A stretch of DNA of 64,000 bases from Nageia nagi (Eukaryota; Pinophyta), in assembly GCA_050084985.1 (NCBI GenBank), contig JBITNC010000001.1:198772001-198836000 (forward strand), in the 5' to 3' direction. The notes beneath the pieces are model-generated. The model was not told the DNA's origin, searched no databases, and worked only from the letters and a program-made list of their open reading frames with translations. The translations under genes and the position numbers were made by a program. Below are positions 22,237-35,770 of the stretch, one piece after another; the stretch's first letter is position 1, and each line of letters opens with the position of its first letter.

Positions 22237-25200
22237 GATTTTATTTTTTGTTTCTATCTTATCTCTTTTTTTGTGTTTGTTCATTCATGTCCTCCTAATT
22301 ATCCTCATCATTTCATCCATGCTAAGTTGGTGGATAATGCCTTACATGCAGATATTCATTCTCAACTTATGTGTTTTATAATTTTGTGTCATTTATACTT
22401 TTTTTATTTTTAATCATGTCATCAAGAGTTGATACTAGGGCCTATCCCTCCTTCATAGTGATGTACTCATGCATATTGAAAGTTAGAAAAATAGTTACTC
22501 ATCTCCTAGTCATCATGTGCCACATTTCTATTTTTTTATCTATTATTCATCATATTCCTTTACTTGCATTGATCATATTGTTTGGTATCAAACTTAGTCC
22601 TCCTCTAGGGTTGATCGTTGGATATTATCTCTCAAATCCCTAGTAGAGTAAGTACAATCCTGAACATGTGTGGAAGTTGATCCTTTATGTATTGAGTTGA
22701 GCTAAGAAATTCTTCTCAATTTATTATGTTTCATGTATCACTGACATTGTTGAATTTCCATTTGTATATCTTGTCATCTTGTCTCATCCATGGTTCTCTA
22801 TGATAATTTAACCACTTGGGTCATAGCCACCTTGGGTTTCCTATGTCATTCCCTCATATTTGATCATAGGATGTGACTATCATGGTTTATAAGGGATATC
22901 CTTAGTTTGTGTATGACTTGGTGACACATTTTGATATACTTTGATGCCCCATATTTGTTTTATCACCTAGCATTTTTTCCATTTTTATTGCTTTTGTTTT
23001 CATGTCTTATCATTCTCTTTTTTAGTGTTATACTATTTTTACCCTTCATTTATCATTGATCTTACTGTTGGTTACCTTTTTTTTTCCCATTTTGATTATT
23101 TTGATGCTTGACTTAAGTCGCTACTTAGCCCTGTGTAGTGCCTTGGTAAGCGTACATAGTTTGTAATTATTTCTCACCTATTTTATAAACTTAATTTTTA
23201 TTATCTTTTTATATCATTTTGAGTAAATAGATTGAATTTCATCTAATTTCAAGATTTTTCACTAGCATTTTGAATTTTAGGGATGAAGGTCCTAAAATTT
23301 GACCCCTGTAAAAATGGCCTTTCAAATTTATCTTTTTGATGTGACAAATGATGTCCATTTTTAGTTTCATATTTTTTTGGTTTGTAAACCATATAAATGT
23401 AGTTTTCATATCAAATTTCATTTCCATAGCTTATAAGATGATGCCTTTTTGAAAGCCAAATTAGGGGCTACTTGGAATGACACTCTTTGAGTGAGTACTA
23501 AAGGATGTTGTAATGTGATAAGTAGCCTCTAGTTTGGGATTTGTAAATAGGCCAAATAGACTCCAGTTTTCAATCTATTTGATCCTAGATTTAGATTGAA
23601 TTACCTAGAATCATGTTAATAAATCTATTTGGTACTTCGACATGGTGGTTGCTTAATATCCTTCACTAAAGTTTGCATTTTTTTTTCTTTTTTCACTTAT
23701 CACAATTTTGTTAAAATCCTATTCCTAATTAATTTATGATGATTTCATGCCAATTTGAGTGTGTTGAATTTGTTATCATTACATAACATGTTCAAGGATG
23801 TTTAGTGACTTGTTCATTTACTTGTATGTTATGTCTTGCATGGGCATGCTTAGTCACCCTATTGAATTTTCATCACGTAAATTTCATCAACATTTTTGTC
23901 GTGTATCTTGTTATCATTATCCTTGTTTTCTTGTTATATTTGCACATCATTGAGTCTTAAGTTTTAATTTATCCTTACCATTCATTTTTTATTACTTTCT
24001 CATTGTGATCCTATTTTCAATTTAAGATCATTTCACTATTATTTTTTACCCATGATCTTTATTGTTTGTCAATTGTCATATATCACTTATTATTTTTCTT
24101 TTATCTTTATCCTTATAGTTATTATCATCATTTATTATGTAATTTTTTTTATATTTTTACAATTAATATTTTTGTTATTTGTCATCATTGTTAAATTATG
24201 TGTTCACTTGATTTTGTTACATCCATGTATTTTATGTGATTTTGTTGTGAGCATATATTATTGTCTTGTTATTTATATGTGTATGTGAATTATCCATGCA
24301 TAGAGTATTTTTATTTATCCAAACATATATATGTCTGTTACATGATTATTACATACACATTTATTAACCATACATACACATCATTATTACTTAATTATGT
24401 GTATGTTTTATTCATACATTTACATTGTTTTGTTAATTCATACATACATTTGCATTATCCATCCTATTGTACTAAAAAAGTAACCATATTAGCAAATAAT
24501 ACAAGACATGTCAAGACTAATATTTTCTTTATTACTCATGAATAGACCTCAATGATACAATTACAAATCTATTTTGATATGTTGCCTTGCAAAAGGGCTA
24601 TTTAAAAAATAATGTTTTTGCCTTTGTAGGCTTGTTTACAATGTCTATAAGCTTCGAAAAATGTTTTATAAAATTTGCAAACAATCTAGATTTCTCTTTT
24701 CCAATTCCATATGACTTATCTCTATTCAATTCTGCTTCTTTGCACTTGTGGGTCCTACACACATGTGAATAGAAAAGACATCAAACATACCTATTCATAT
24801 CATAAAATAAGTATAATATTGAACATAAACAAGCATATAAAGCATAAAATAATAATGCACTTAACTCAATTAACTAGGATGTGTTTCGATAGAGTAACTT
24901 TGCATTCAAATTGGGTCCCTTTATTCCATTGTGGAAGGATTTATTTATAGATTTTAAAAATAGAAAAAGTTTCTAATTTTAAGACAAAAATCTAGATAAA
25001 ACAAAGCATATCCAACTTTGTCATGGCTATGATCCGAAGCTGAGATGTGTGGGATGGATGATGAGTTATTCATTATCCCTTACTTTCTTCTCAAAATGCT
25101 TCAAGAGTTACCATTTTTATTTTGCTTTTTCCAATAATAGAGTCACCAATGTCCAAGTATCAGATGCTGGAATCTTACCTAAGTCATCAAAAATTGAAGT

Positions 25201-25303
25201 TGAACATTGGCAATTGGAAGACTATAGTAAACTTTTAATATTTATTTTAATTTTTTGTTCTTCTTTCATTTGTCAAAATAAGGGTTATTTTTGGGTGTCT
25301 ACA
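22237..25303. other. Noncoding AT-rich stretch ending in an LTR edge
   Basis: No domain is recognised on either strand. The left part should contain the untranslated 3' region and any 3' LTR of element A, but its edges were not found. The right edge is an LTR terminus: TTTTTGGGTGTCTACA ends at 25303 and is followed by a pyrimidine tract, so a minus-strand element lies to the right. Around 24290-24470 are loose CATACATTTA-type short repeats. Hydrophobic open frames at 24052-24545 look like a by-product of T-rich sequence. Confidence 0.45.
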
Positions 25304-25318
25304 TTTTTCCCCTTTTTG
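25304..25318 (-). other. Polypurine tract of a minus-strand LTR element (next to P1)
   Basis: The minus strand reads CAAAAAGGGGAAAAA immediately before TGTAGACACCCAAAAA, the form of a polypurine tract followed by the TG start of a 3' LTR. The same arrangement is at 56849-56863, where the LTR start is TGTGGATGCCTAAAAA. Confidence 0.65.
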
Positions 25319-25424
25319 AATTATCCACTAATGGTAAGTGGGTGATAACTTAAAAATTTACCTTTTTGAAGGTGGGTTTATTCAAGTTTCTTAATTTGTG
25401 TTTTTAACTTTAGTCAATATTTTG

Positions 25425-26855
25425 GATTAACTTATTCTCTACGAATAAGCCAAATTTGATTGATTAAATTATAACTAAATTTATTTTTTGATCTTTTGCA
25501 TTTGATGCATTTTGAAAGTAGAATGGTTGTATTATCAAAGAGAAACTTATTAGTATCACTATACTATATGCTATTTCTGGCAAGTATGTGACGAACTACT
25601 ATGTTGTCTATGTATGCTAAAGCTAGCATGTTATAAAGAAGTTGACCTACAAATACAACTATTTTGATTGTTATATTTTTTGTGCTAGCAGTTAGGTTAC
25701 ATGATGATATTATGAAGAAGTTCATATAATGTACTTAGTCATATTCAATCTTATCCTTATTTTACCTATCAAAAGAAGGCTCATTTTTTCAAACTTGGAA
25801 ATACTCATAGGTTGTAGTTTTCCCAAAATATTTAACTTTATTCAAATCAACAAGTGAGCGACTTGTTTCATTTTTTCTTTGACACATTTTACAATTTTTA
25901 GGGTATTTTGAATATATATATATATGGCATGTGAGTTGTTTAATGATATTTTCTTTAATTTTACCTCACAAGGGACCCAAGGTGAATGTTTTTCATCTAG
26001 ATTTCTATGCTAGAAGATGAGTTTATATATTTTTCATATTTTTTGATATAGACCTAAACTAAACCTAAACTGGAGAGAGGGTTTAAGTTTTTTTTTAATA
26101 TTTATTATTTTTTTTATTATTATTATTTTATGATTTTTATTGATTTACCTTAGCCTTTTTTTTGCATGGGGTTTCTTTTAAGTCCCTCGACTTATGTTGA
26201 AGCTTGGTTGATGTTTAAAGTTGATTGAATCTTTGTGAATAAGTCAAATTTGATTGGTTGTATCATGATCAATTGATTTTCTAATCACTTTTATGCTTTA
26301 TCACATTTTGTAAACCATTATTGCATATACCAAAATGATACTCATATCTATCTCAATACTATGTGCTATTTGTGGTAGGTACATGATGACACTTGACCTG
26401 TCTATGTATGCCAAAGCTAGTACAAGATATATTATGGGTTTTGTATAGTTGGTTTGATTTTGTTGGCTTCCATCCTATCAGTGAGGGTACATGATGATCT
26501 TATGAAGAATATCATATCATGTTTGTTAATCATGTTCAATTCTTTGAATTTGAAATATTCATGAAATTCGATTTCTTTGAAATATGTGACTTAGGCTATG
26601 TTTAACAAGTGAGAGTCTTGTTTATTTTTGGGTGTATTTTTATTACCTTGTAAAAGATTAATGATGAGGTGTTTAAGAATATTTTTAATATTTTTTGTAA
26701 ATATATGCTTGGTGTACATATGTATTTCCATATTTGCCTCATTTAGAAGAAGGATTTTAATATACTTTATATTTTGATATGTTGTCACTTTTGTCTTAAT
26801 ACAAACTAAGTCAAACCTAAACTAAAAGAAGAGCTTAATTATTTTATTCATCATT
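25425..26855. repeat. Imperfect tandem duplication, ~0.79 kb unit, two copies
   Basis: Copy 1 (about 25425-26105) and copy 2 (about 26212-26855) share anchors such as GAATAAGCCAAATTTGATTG (25443) with its match at 26237, and CTATGTATGCTAAAGCTAG (25608) with its match at 26402. Both give an offset of 794. Later anchors (CAAGTGAG at 25851 and 26606; AAACCTAAACT at 26061 and 26813) give ~755, so indels of ~40 bases separate the copies. No coding sequence is seen in it. Confidence 0.8.
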
Positions 26856-27309
26856 CCCTTTTTTTATAATTTTGAATGTTGTATTTTGAGTATTTGAATA
26901 CTTTTATGGGTTATGAATGACTGGATCGAATCACTGGCATTCCATGTAAATCATTGATATTCAATTTAAAATTGCTAGCATTGCAAATCACAATCAAAAC
27001 AAAAAGATAAAATGATTATCATTTTCTCATTATCTTTTATTGTTGTTGGGAGTTCTAGTTGACCTATCATATCTTCCACTATGGGCCACCTATTTTCTTA
27101 CCCCATCACCTTTAGTAAGCTAGTATGCCATTGAGGAGGAGACCACCTATCCAGAGATGACCAATTAGGGAGGAGGTAGGGTTTAAAACCATATTTTTAA
27201 TTTTTTGTCAAATTTATTATTTTTAGGGCCTAATTCAAAAATGTGAATTTACAAAAGTTGTTAATTGCATGTTTAGGCCTTTTTCATATATTTAGAATTT
27301 GTACTTTGG

Positions 27310-29435
27310 CTTACTTTTTAATGTTTTCTCCTTGTTTGGCCACTTTGGTTGCAATCATTAGCCAAGACTCAAGGGTTTTAGGGTCACCAATTTCCAACTA
27401 ATGGACATTATTGACTCTATAACCTGACCATTGAGTCGTATATGTTTGGTAGTTATAGTTAGATTTTTTTTTAATTAGTTAACTTTTTATTAAGTAGAGT
27501 TGTGATTTCCTTACCATTGTAGATCACATTTTTCTTTAGAGTGTTGGTTTTAGCATTAGACCCTACATGGATCACATTCATTGGGATTATCCTCTTGTGG
27601 CCACTTTGGTTGAGATATGGGACTCCACCACATTGAATTTTATCCTAAGAGATGATGATTACAATGGAGGATATTTATCGCTTGTACTGATTACCCATCA
27701 AGGGTCAAAGGATTCAAAATGTTGTTGATTGATACTACATTAGACCAGTCATTGCCTATTTATATGGGGCTGATCAAGTTGACATGATCATGTTTGAGAT
27801 CAACTCATGTGGGATAAATTATCTTTAGTAGTGGCATGATGGCTACCAAAGGAGTATTAAATTCTCATTTTTGATGGGCTTGATCCAATGTTATGCATTT
27901 CTTGATATAGGCAATGGCAGGTTTCCTTGGTCATTACTCTCAGCAGTGGTAGATATGATATAGCATAATACCATCTTTTCTTGGGCTCTCATTTTGCTAA
28001 CATAATATTATAGGGAGTTTTTCTTATATTATCAATATCATAGGAGCTCATTGAATTTTATAGTCACTTTGTAGGCATGGGCTTATGAGCATATTATTAT
28101 GATATGCCCTCATAGAATTCTTATTCCTAGTTTTTCCACACATGCAAAGTATCCCATGGGGATTATGCACTAGAGGGATAATTTTGACATCCATCCTACT
28201 AAGGGATTTCATCAAGATGTGGGATTTGTCAAGACATGCTGAGTTAGCTTGTTCTTGATCATGTTAGGTTTTATCCATATCATTTATATCTAGTATGGTA
28301 TAAGTTTGAGGCTGAGCTTACCAGTAGTAGATAGGTGAGAGTTCTTAGTGGTCAGTAGACTAACTTCCTGGAGTATTTCTAGTTTGATCATGTGAGATAG
28401 TAGTTTGAGCTTATTCAAGATATTCCTTTAGAACCCACTATATATCAAAGAGAGGAAACCCTTATAATAGAGGGTCTTAAGCCCTTAGTTTATGCATAGC
28501 CTAACCTTGTGAGAGATGAGGCTTAAGATGATGAAGTCTATGTAAATGATATCAAGGTTACTAAGGTTTTTTCTTCTTGATGGTAGGTTGAGCTAGAGAA
28601 GGCTGACAAGCATGAACAAGGTCATTGGGTGAGATAATGTGTAGAGGATCTTGCTGTGGGACCTAATGTGGAGGGAGAGAAGGACATTGAGATGAGTCTT
28701 GCAAAGGATCTCCCTAATATAGAGGTTCCAACTAAGGAGGTTGGCATAGGTAAGGGAGCTCAAGGGGAGGATAGATAATTTCCCAAGATACAAAGCCATG
28801 ACTCATTATTGGTCAAGATTAAGGAGCTCAAGTTTTTACTTATGAAATCATGGTCATTACTTGACTAGTCTCATTAAGATAATGAGTCTTTATGAGTATA
28901 GATTCAATGACTCAAGCACTCATATGAGGATAGGATTAGATATAGGATGGAGAGAGATAAGGCATGAGCCATGGTGTAGACATTGCAATAGTAGGAAGGA
29001 GCAAAGATTGTTATAGCTAATGCAGGGAGGCACTCTTCTACTTTTGTTAAAGATATTTGTAGATAGAGGGAATACTATTATAGGGTAGTTGATACATGGT
29101 TGGTAGGCATTCCTACTTTTAGGCTTGGTTTGGAGTATCCACTTCCTTCTTTAGGTTACATTCCTTTGGATGTTATTACTCTCCTAGTTTCTATAAACAA
29201 CAAGGCAAAGGGAGGTGTTAGTGCAAGAGTAGGTAGAGGTAGGGCTACAATGTCTCTTAAAAGAAGAGTTACTACTACTTCATCTCATCACAGTCCTGGG
29301 TCCTTAGAGATTTTAGCGGCTAGACAAGAGAGGAGTATTGGTAGCCCATTAATACAAAAATGTTAGGAGGTTAGTGAGGCCAATGGTCAGGGTGTTGAAG
29401 AGGAAAATGAGTAGGAGGATGTCCTTGAGGATTGA
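27310..29435 (+). pseudogene. P1: plant mobile domain (PMD, aminotransferase-like) ORF, decayed
   Basis: In broken frames this reads as a PMD protein. An A-T-L-V-E-I-W-D-S-T-T-L-N-F block lies at ~27600-27650, then E-M-M-I-T-M-E-D-I-Y-R-L and L-P-I-K-G (27650-27700). R-P-V-I-A-Y-L-Y follows, then Q-R-S-I-K-F-S-F, F-S-W-A-L-I-L-L and A-W-A-Y-E-H-I-I-M-I-C-P (about 28080-28115). The C-terminal part is Glu/Lys-rich and ends in a basic Gly/Arg segment open at 29100-29366. PMD proteins occur both as plant host genes (MAIN-type) and inside transposons. Here stops and frameshifts show it is dead. It faces element D tail-to-tail and sits 2346 bases from the polypurine tract at 25304. Confidence 0.75.
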
Positions 29436-31162
29436 TTATTAATCATTTTGATTATGCCATTTTGTTGTTAGTTTATGATGTGATATTGTACACTTATATT
29501 CATTGATGGATGATATATTATATTCATTTTTGAATTATGATGATCATGATTGGGATGGTATGGAAATTATGACTATTATTTTTTGATATATGCACATGTG
29601 ATAATATATTTGAATACTCATATTTATGGTATTTTTTTGATGAGTTGTTATTTTGATATTATCATGTGTTATGTTATGAATGATGACTCTAGGGTTATGT
29701 TTAATTTTAATATTATATATCATGATGATGAATTATTGAAGTTAATTTATGTTGCATTGTATGATAATAATATCTAATACTTTGATGGATGAATAATTCC
29801 CACATGTTGCAATCATTTAATTTGTTATAGATCAATATCATTACTTTATATTTTGGACAATAATTTATTTATAGTAGTATCTTATTAGATATCATTATTT
29901 TTCATTTTATTGGCTATTTATACACATGGAATAAATGTATATAAAATTGTATGGATGTATAAATGTATGAATGTATAGTGTTATAAATGTACACTCATGG
30001 ATAAGTAAATATGAATGGATGATATAACTATTTGAATGTCAAACATAAATATCTAGTTAACCTATCAAGATTATAATAATTGTATATATGTATCATAGAA
30101 TGAAAATAATATATAATATAATAAATAAATGTAATAAATAATATATTCACATTAATTTCATCAAATAATCTTTCATTTTAATTTCATCTACTAAGGATGA
30201 TATAAAACAAAATTACGATACACTTAAGTTTATTATGAACTTGTGTGTGTGCAATGATATTCACTTCCTTGTCTTGATGCTCACCAATTTAATATTTCAA
30301 GAGCATAAAATATGTAAGTTGATTCATATATGTAAAACATCTAGAGGTACATCATAGAGACTAGACATGTTGCCTCTTCATAAGGTATACCTCACTGTCA
30401 TATGGGCTTCCTTATCCTTGATGAAGACTAACCCGTAGATGTCATTACAACCTTGCTCTATTTCCATTCAAGCATCCATAGTCCCAATATATTTTTTTCT
30501 TATCTTCTTATTTCTATCCTATCTCTTGGGTTTGGGATGAAGCAAAATAATAGGATGAATAATCACTCAAAATCATGCTCAAGGAACATCAATTTTTTTA
30601 TTATTTCAAGATTTAGAATGTGTAAAAGTGTATGAGTTCATAATATCTTGAAAATGTATCAAGGTTATGTCTATATATCATCCAAAGTTTTAGAAACCTA
30701 GTGAGAGATATTCTAACAAAATAGGATATGAATATTATACCCATAAACTACTTCTTTATTTATATGTACAACTATATATATGAATTATATGTGTATTTAT
30801 ATCTTGGTAAATTATTATGATTATCATGTTTGACACTTAATAGTTTTACAATGATGGAGGTAGTGAATGAGATGAACATAATGGTATGGTATTAATACAT
30901 AGGATAGCTCACCCCAATAGCCAAGATGCTTTAGAAATAATTTTTTGAGTGTGTGTGTGTGTATAATTTTTTTGTTTTTGATAATTTTTTTTTTTTGATA
31001 ATTTTAATCATCATTAATTTTTACATAATGAATTCCATGTTAGGTAAGGGTTTACAACAATTTACTATGAGATATGGAATGAAAATGATAATGAGTACAA
31101 ATGGTATGATCAATAGACCAATGTGTGGCATGACTAGTGACAGACATAGAAAACATGAAATC
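29436..31162. other. AT-rich noncoding stretch between P1 and element D
   Basis: Very AT-rich, with runs such as the GT repeat and T runs at about 30950-31000. No coding domain, LTR edge or tRNA-like site could be assigned. If P1 belongs to D, this is the spacer between the convergent ORFs. Confidence 0.5.
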
Positions 31163-33500
31163 CTAATAGAAGATGTTTATAAACATTATGTGGGCAATGG
31201 CGAGTTCATCAAAAGAATCTTGAGGATGTAAATATGGTCGACTACAAAATTTAACAAGTCTAAAAATAAATGGATTAACATAGCAATTAATCATAATCCT
31301 CCATATGAAATCTAGCCTAGAGAATAAACATATGAGGTTTTGGATAAACTCTTCATCAGGTATATCATAAATCATGCAAGTTCTCGAACATGGTCCATGA
31401 TCAATATACATGCTCACCCAAAAGGAATATTTTAAGATATTATAAGCATAATCAAATATATCGAATAGACTCAATAATGCTATCATTGATAAAATCTTAT
31501 ATTGAATATCATTAGGTAACTCAAAAAAGTAGTATATATCTACATCTAATGACAAGGTTTGACTCTCTATATGGTCACTCAAGAATATATAAGGTGAATG
31601 TGGAATATTAAGGGAAGATAATTCCCAAGGAGTAGGTGGAATATGATATAGATAGGCTACCTCTTGATTGGTCGACCTAGAAATACAATGAGGATGAATC
31701 ATGATGCTTGTGTTTGGAATGCAATCAGCCACTTGCAATATTATATGCAAATTTTAAAAATTGCATAAGTCTTATAAAGACACAACATATATAAAGATTT
31801 TATTTGCATAAAAATAATTGATAGGAATGCAAAGATCAAGCAATATATATACAACACACACATATGTACAAGACACATATTTTTATTTATTATGTTTCTC
31901 AATATTTTTATTATTTAATTATTATTTTATAATGATTTTATGGTTTTTTAAAATGCAAAGTTATTTACAACCTTTGAATGATGCTAGTAAACATTTTTTC
32001 TATTTGAGAATTAATGAGATACAAAACAAGTGGTGGGAGTAGTGGTTTAGGTGTTGGTGTAAACTTTATAATGACTCTCTTAGGTTACATAGATGAAGTT
32101 AAAACTTTAGTACATACCTTTGGAAGCATAAAAAAGAAAGGTATGTATGTAGGATGTAGTGAAACAGGAGGTGGTGGAATCTGTGGTAATGGAAAAGCCC
32201 ACAACGGGAAGTATGGAATGAGGCTCCCTATAAAAATATGAAACTCCTTTTATCAGTGATATTAGAACAATGTTCCTAACTAACATTTTTAATTCATGTT
32301 CTTTTATATAAACATTAACTAATTCATTCAAATTGTGCTTTTATAACCAAAGGATTGTTTGCATAATAACTGTTACTAAACAATGAGATATAATTCTATA
32401 TAATTTCATCTTTTTAAAAGAATAACATAAGATATGATAATACTTGATCAAAAATAATTGAAGAAAACAAAAGGATGTCCCTAAATTTGATATGAATATC
32501 TTCAACACAATTTATCATAATTTTGGGTTTATCATAAGGCCAATGTAGACGAAACCATTGTAATGAACTCATTTCAATTTTTTATTCCATCCACATCTCT
32601 TGTGACTTTACTTCAATTTCAACCTTTAAACATTTTTTTTGCTTTCCATGGGTTTGATGTATGATTTTCAAACTATTTCATGGATATCACTAATTGCACT
32701 TCTTAAATCAAAGAAATATGCCATAAGTGTAGAAGGATTTTTCTAAAGAAGTTGTATGTAGACATCTCCTTTATATCTATCCATGAAATTTTGACCAACT
32801 TAATCAAACTGGAAATATACTTGTTTAGAAACTTCTAACCTTTTGGTTGTTACTATTATTTTTGAATAATCACAAGATAGGGGAGATATGAACCTTGAGT
32901 TTACTTAAGAAAATTGTTTATTGATATTTCTTTGGACTCCTTTTGATTTCCTAGGTTTGGGCACAAATGAAGGAGGAAAATCATATATTAACTTTTGATG
33001 ACATAAATATCCTACAAACTTATTCATCCAAGCCATGATTAGATATAAGCTTTGTGGATCTTGAGATGCAATATCTAAAATCCAATCATTAAAAATGCAA
33101 TCGAGTATGAGTTTGGGTACTATAGTGGACCAATACAAGAATAAAAAATTTATTTTATATACTTGCTCATGATAATGATAAAAACCTTGGAACTACATGA
33201 CCCTATCTAGGTAAAGTTCAAGATTTTCTCTTTTAACACAGATTTTCTAACCATCAAATATATCTAGATAATGCCTCAAGGTACATCCCGTTATATGTTA
33301 ATGGGTAACCAAAGAACATTTTTTACTTCTTGGAAAGTGAATTTTGTGAGTCTGGATATGGCTCTATCTCACAAATATCTAGACTTCTCAAGCCATGGTT
33401 CTTTTTTTATTCCTTTTCTTTCCAACAGCATGTGAATACTTTTGATCCTTGTGATTGCCATCACTGTTAAATTCATTTATCTTTTTTAGTTCATTATGAA
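31163..33500 (-). pseudogene. Element D: extra sense ORF downstream of integrase, unknown function
   Basis: About 2.3 kb on the minus strand keeps coding character. Pieces in order: H-N-E-L-K-K-I-N-E-F near 33490; an open block at 33138-32905 with W-I-L-D-I-A-S-Q-D-P-Q-S-L-Y-L-I-M-A-W-M-N and basic P-K-P-R-K-S-K-G; F-M-D-R-Y-K-G-D-V-Y-I-Q-L-L near 32790; A-Y-F-F-D-L-R-S-A-I-S-D-I-H-E near 32720; and a 195-codon uninterrupted block at 31750-31163, the longest open frame in the window. That last block contains E-L-P-N-D-I-Q-Y-K-I-L-S-M-I, which loosely recalls an F-box, but the rest does not support it. Tat elements often carry such ORFs. Confidence 0.45.
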
Positions 33501-33589
33501 GCTTTTATTCTCTTTATCTAAATATTTACAATATACACAACAAAAATAAAGTAATATTAATTGTAAAAGAGGTGAATATGCATGATATT

Positions 33590-34850
33590 TATTGGTTCAT
33601 GCTCTTCATTACCTTTTAGGTCAGCTAAGTGATATGCTCTTAAACCAAACTTTCTTTGAACTATGTAAGGTCCTAACTAGTTAGGGGAAAATTTATCATG
33701 AAGTTTCCTTTCAATTCATTAAGTTTGTTGATTTTCTTTTAATAATAGGTATCATATATTTAATTCATGAATTTTAACCTTTTTATCAAAAGCTCATTTA
33801 ATACGACTTTGATAGGTATGCTTGTGTTCTAATACATTAACTCATCTTTCATCTAAGAGAAATAATTGGTCTAATCTTGTTTGATACACTGCTTCATTTG
33901 TGATATAATCTTGTAAAGCAATTTGTAAATATGAGATTTTTATTTCTAAGGGTAAGACTACTTCTTCTCCATAGACTAGAGAGAATGGGTTTGTCCTAGT
34001 AGGAGTTCGAATACTAGAACAATAAGCCCATAAAGCATGCAAAATCTTTGTGTGCCAATCTATATTAGAGTTGTCAACTATTATGAGAAGAATACTACAA
34101 ATAGTTTTATTTGTAGTCTTAGCTTGTCCATTCCCTTGGGGGTAATAAGGCATTGAAAATCTAATTTGAATATGATACCCTTTGCATAAAGCTAATACTT
34201 CTTTATTTTTTAAATTCTTTCCATTATCTATGATAATTTAAGTAGGAATTCCAAAATGAAAAATAATATGATGCTCTATGAATTTTTCTATCTTTGGTCC
34301 TTTTGTTTAAATCATAGGAATAGTTTCAACCCATTTTATGAAGTATTATATAGCTATTATTATAAATTTATGACCTCTTGAGGAAATAGAGGATATTTAA
34401 CCTATCAGATCTAGTGCCCCTCTTTAAAATGGCCATAATGATAGCATGAGTTGTAATGCTTGTTATGGTTGATTAAATAATTTAGAATGTTGTTACATTT
34501 AATGCATTTTTAACATATTCTATGCAATCATGCTGCATGTTGGGCTAATGATATCCCATATGCATTAATCATTTTGTTATTGCAAGACCACTAAAATTCC
34601 CTCCACATATTCCATCATGTACACATGCAATTGCAATTTATGAATTCACCCATTCTAAGCATCTAAGTAATATTCTATCAAAACCATATAGGACATCTTC
34701 TTGCATACAAAAATGAGAAGCTTTTAATTTTAATGTTTTCCTAGTTGATTTTGTTAAATTAATAGGTAGGATTCCATTTCTTAACAATTTCATTAGTTGG
34801 ATATACCATAAATTTTTGTCTTCCATTGTAATATTGAGAACTGCATGTTC
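33590..34850 (-). pseudogene. Element D: integrase
   Basis: The N-terminal part is open at 34826-34638 with W-Y-I-Q-L-M-K-L-L-R-N-G-I-L-P. The zinc domain follows as V-H-D-G-I-C-G-G-N-F-S-G with G-Y-H. The core is decayed until the open block 34153-33842: M-P-Y-Y-P-Q-G-N-G-Q-A-K-T-T-N-K, where the catalytic Glu is Lys. Then H-A-L-W-A-Y-C-S-S-I-R-T-P and L-V-Y-G-E-E-V-V-L-P-L-E. The C-terminal domain (33840-33590) has A-F-D-K-K-V-K, L-L-L-K-E-N, L-G-P-Y-I-V and I-N-I-I-H-I-H. The same style as the integrase of A. Confidence 0.85.
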
Positions 34851-34959
34851 TACTCCATTTATTTCTAATGAATATTGAGTAATTTGGATGATCTCAATAT
34901 GAATGATCTATTTATGGGGGTTCTTAGGTATCAAAAATCTAATTGAAGCCATAGTGTTA

Positions 34960-35300
34960 GCAAATCTATTAGTTGATCTTGGTGCTACATTTAAGTCATA
35001 TTTTTCAAATGATTGTAATAGGTTCTCCACCATTTTTTTTATAATTTTGGAGTAAAGGTTATTTACATTCAAAAATACATTTAACCTAATTTATGATTAA
35101 TAATGAATCACTAATGAATTTAACCCTTTTTGGTTTTAATTTTATGACTATCTTTATGGCTAATATTATAGCTTCATACTCTGCATTGTTGTTTGTGCAT
35201 AGAAAATTAAGTTTGAAGGAATAGAGTATGAGAACCCCATGAGGTGTAACAAACACGACACCTACACCTCCACTTTTTCACATACTGATCCATCAAATTA
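34960..35300 (-). pseudogene. Element D: archaeal-type RNase H (aRNH)
   Basis: Reads F-D-G-S-V-C-E-K then, after a frameshift, G-G-V-G-V-V-F-V-T-P-H-G. The best block is F-L-C-T-N-N-N-A-E-Y-E-A-I-I-L-A-I-K-I, followed by F-I-S-D-S-L-L-I-I-N-Q-V. The D-G-S, A-E-Y-E and S-D-S motifs carrying the catalytic acids are all still present. It lies between RNase H and integrase, the usual Tat place. Confidence 0.8.
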
Positions 35301-35770
35301 TATTACCATATCCCAATATTCTTTAGGATCAACAAGAATTTCTATCTAATGTAATTGAAAAACATGTTTGTATGGTAATTCAACAATGAGTGGTTTATAA
35401 TTGTATAATGGTGCTTTTGCAAGATAATTAGCTATGAACTGACCTTTGATCAATTTTTGAATTATGAATTGTTAAATTATGTCCTTGTATTTTGGTGAGT
35501 TTTATTCATCATGTATTTCAATGGATCTGCTTTAACAATTACATATGTGGTATGATTTAACATGTAATGTCTTAGCTTCTTAGTTATGAAAACTATAGCT
35601 AAACATAACTTTTCCAAGTACATGTACTTAATTTCATAACCAACTAGGGTTCGATTGAGGTAGTAAATAGCTTATTCCCCTTCCTAGGAGGAACTAAAAT
35701 TAGAGGTGATAAAAGATAACATTTTATTTTATCAAATGCTTCTTGTTGTTCATTACCTCAATGAAATGTA
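35301..35770 (-). pseudogene. Element D: RNase H
   Basis: Follows RT on the minus strand with A-F-D-K-I-K-C-Y-L-L-S-P-L-I-L-V-P-P and then a heavily frameshifted remainder rich in stops. Position between RT and aRNH and the P-L-x-x-P-P motif support it. Confidence 0.6.

Noticed and set aside
24052-24545. Hydrophobic open frames looking like membrane proteins
   Set aside because: T-rich DNA yields Phe/Ile/Leu/Tyr frames by chance; no conserved motif, start context or counterpart.
31163-31750. F-box-like stretch E-L-P-N-D-I-Q-Y-K-I-L
   Set aside because: Only about 20 residues fit; the following Trp/Cys-Lys-Arg-Trp part and any kelch or LRR repeats are missing, and the block is better explained as part of the extra ORF of D.
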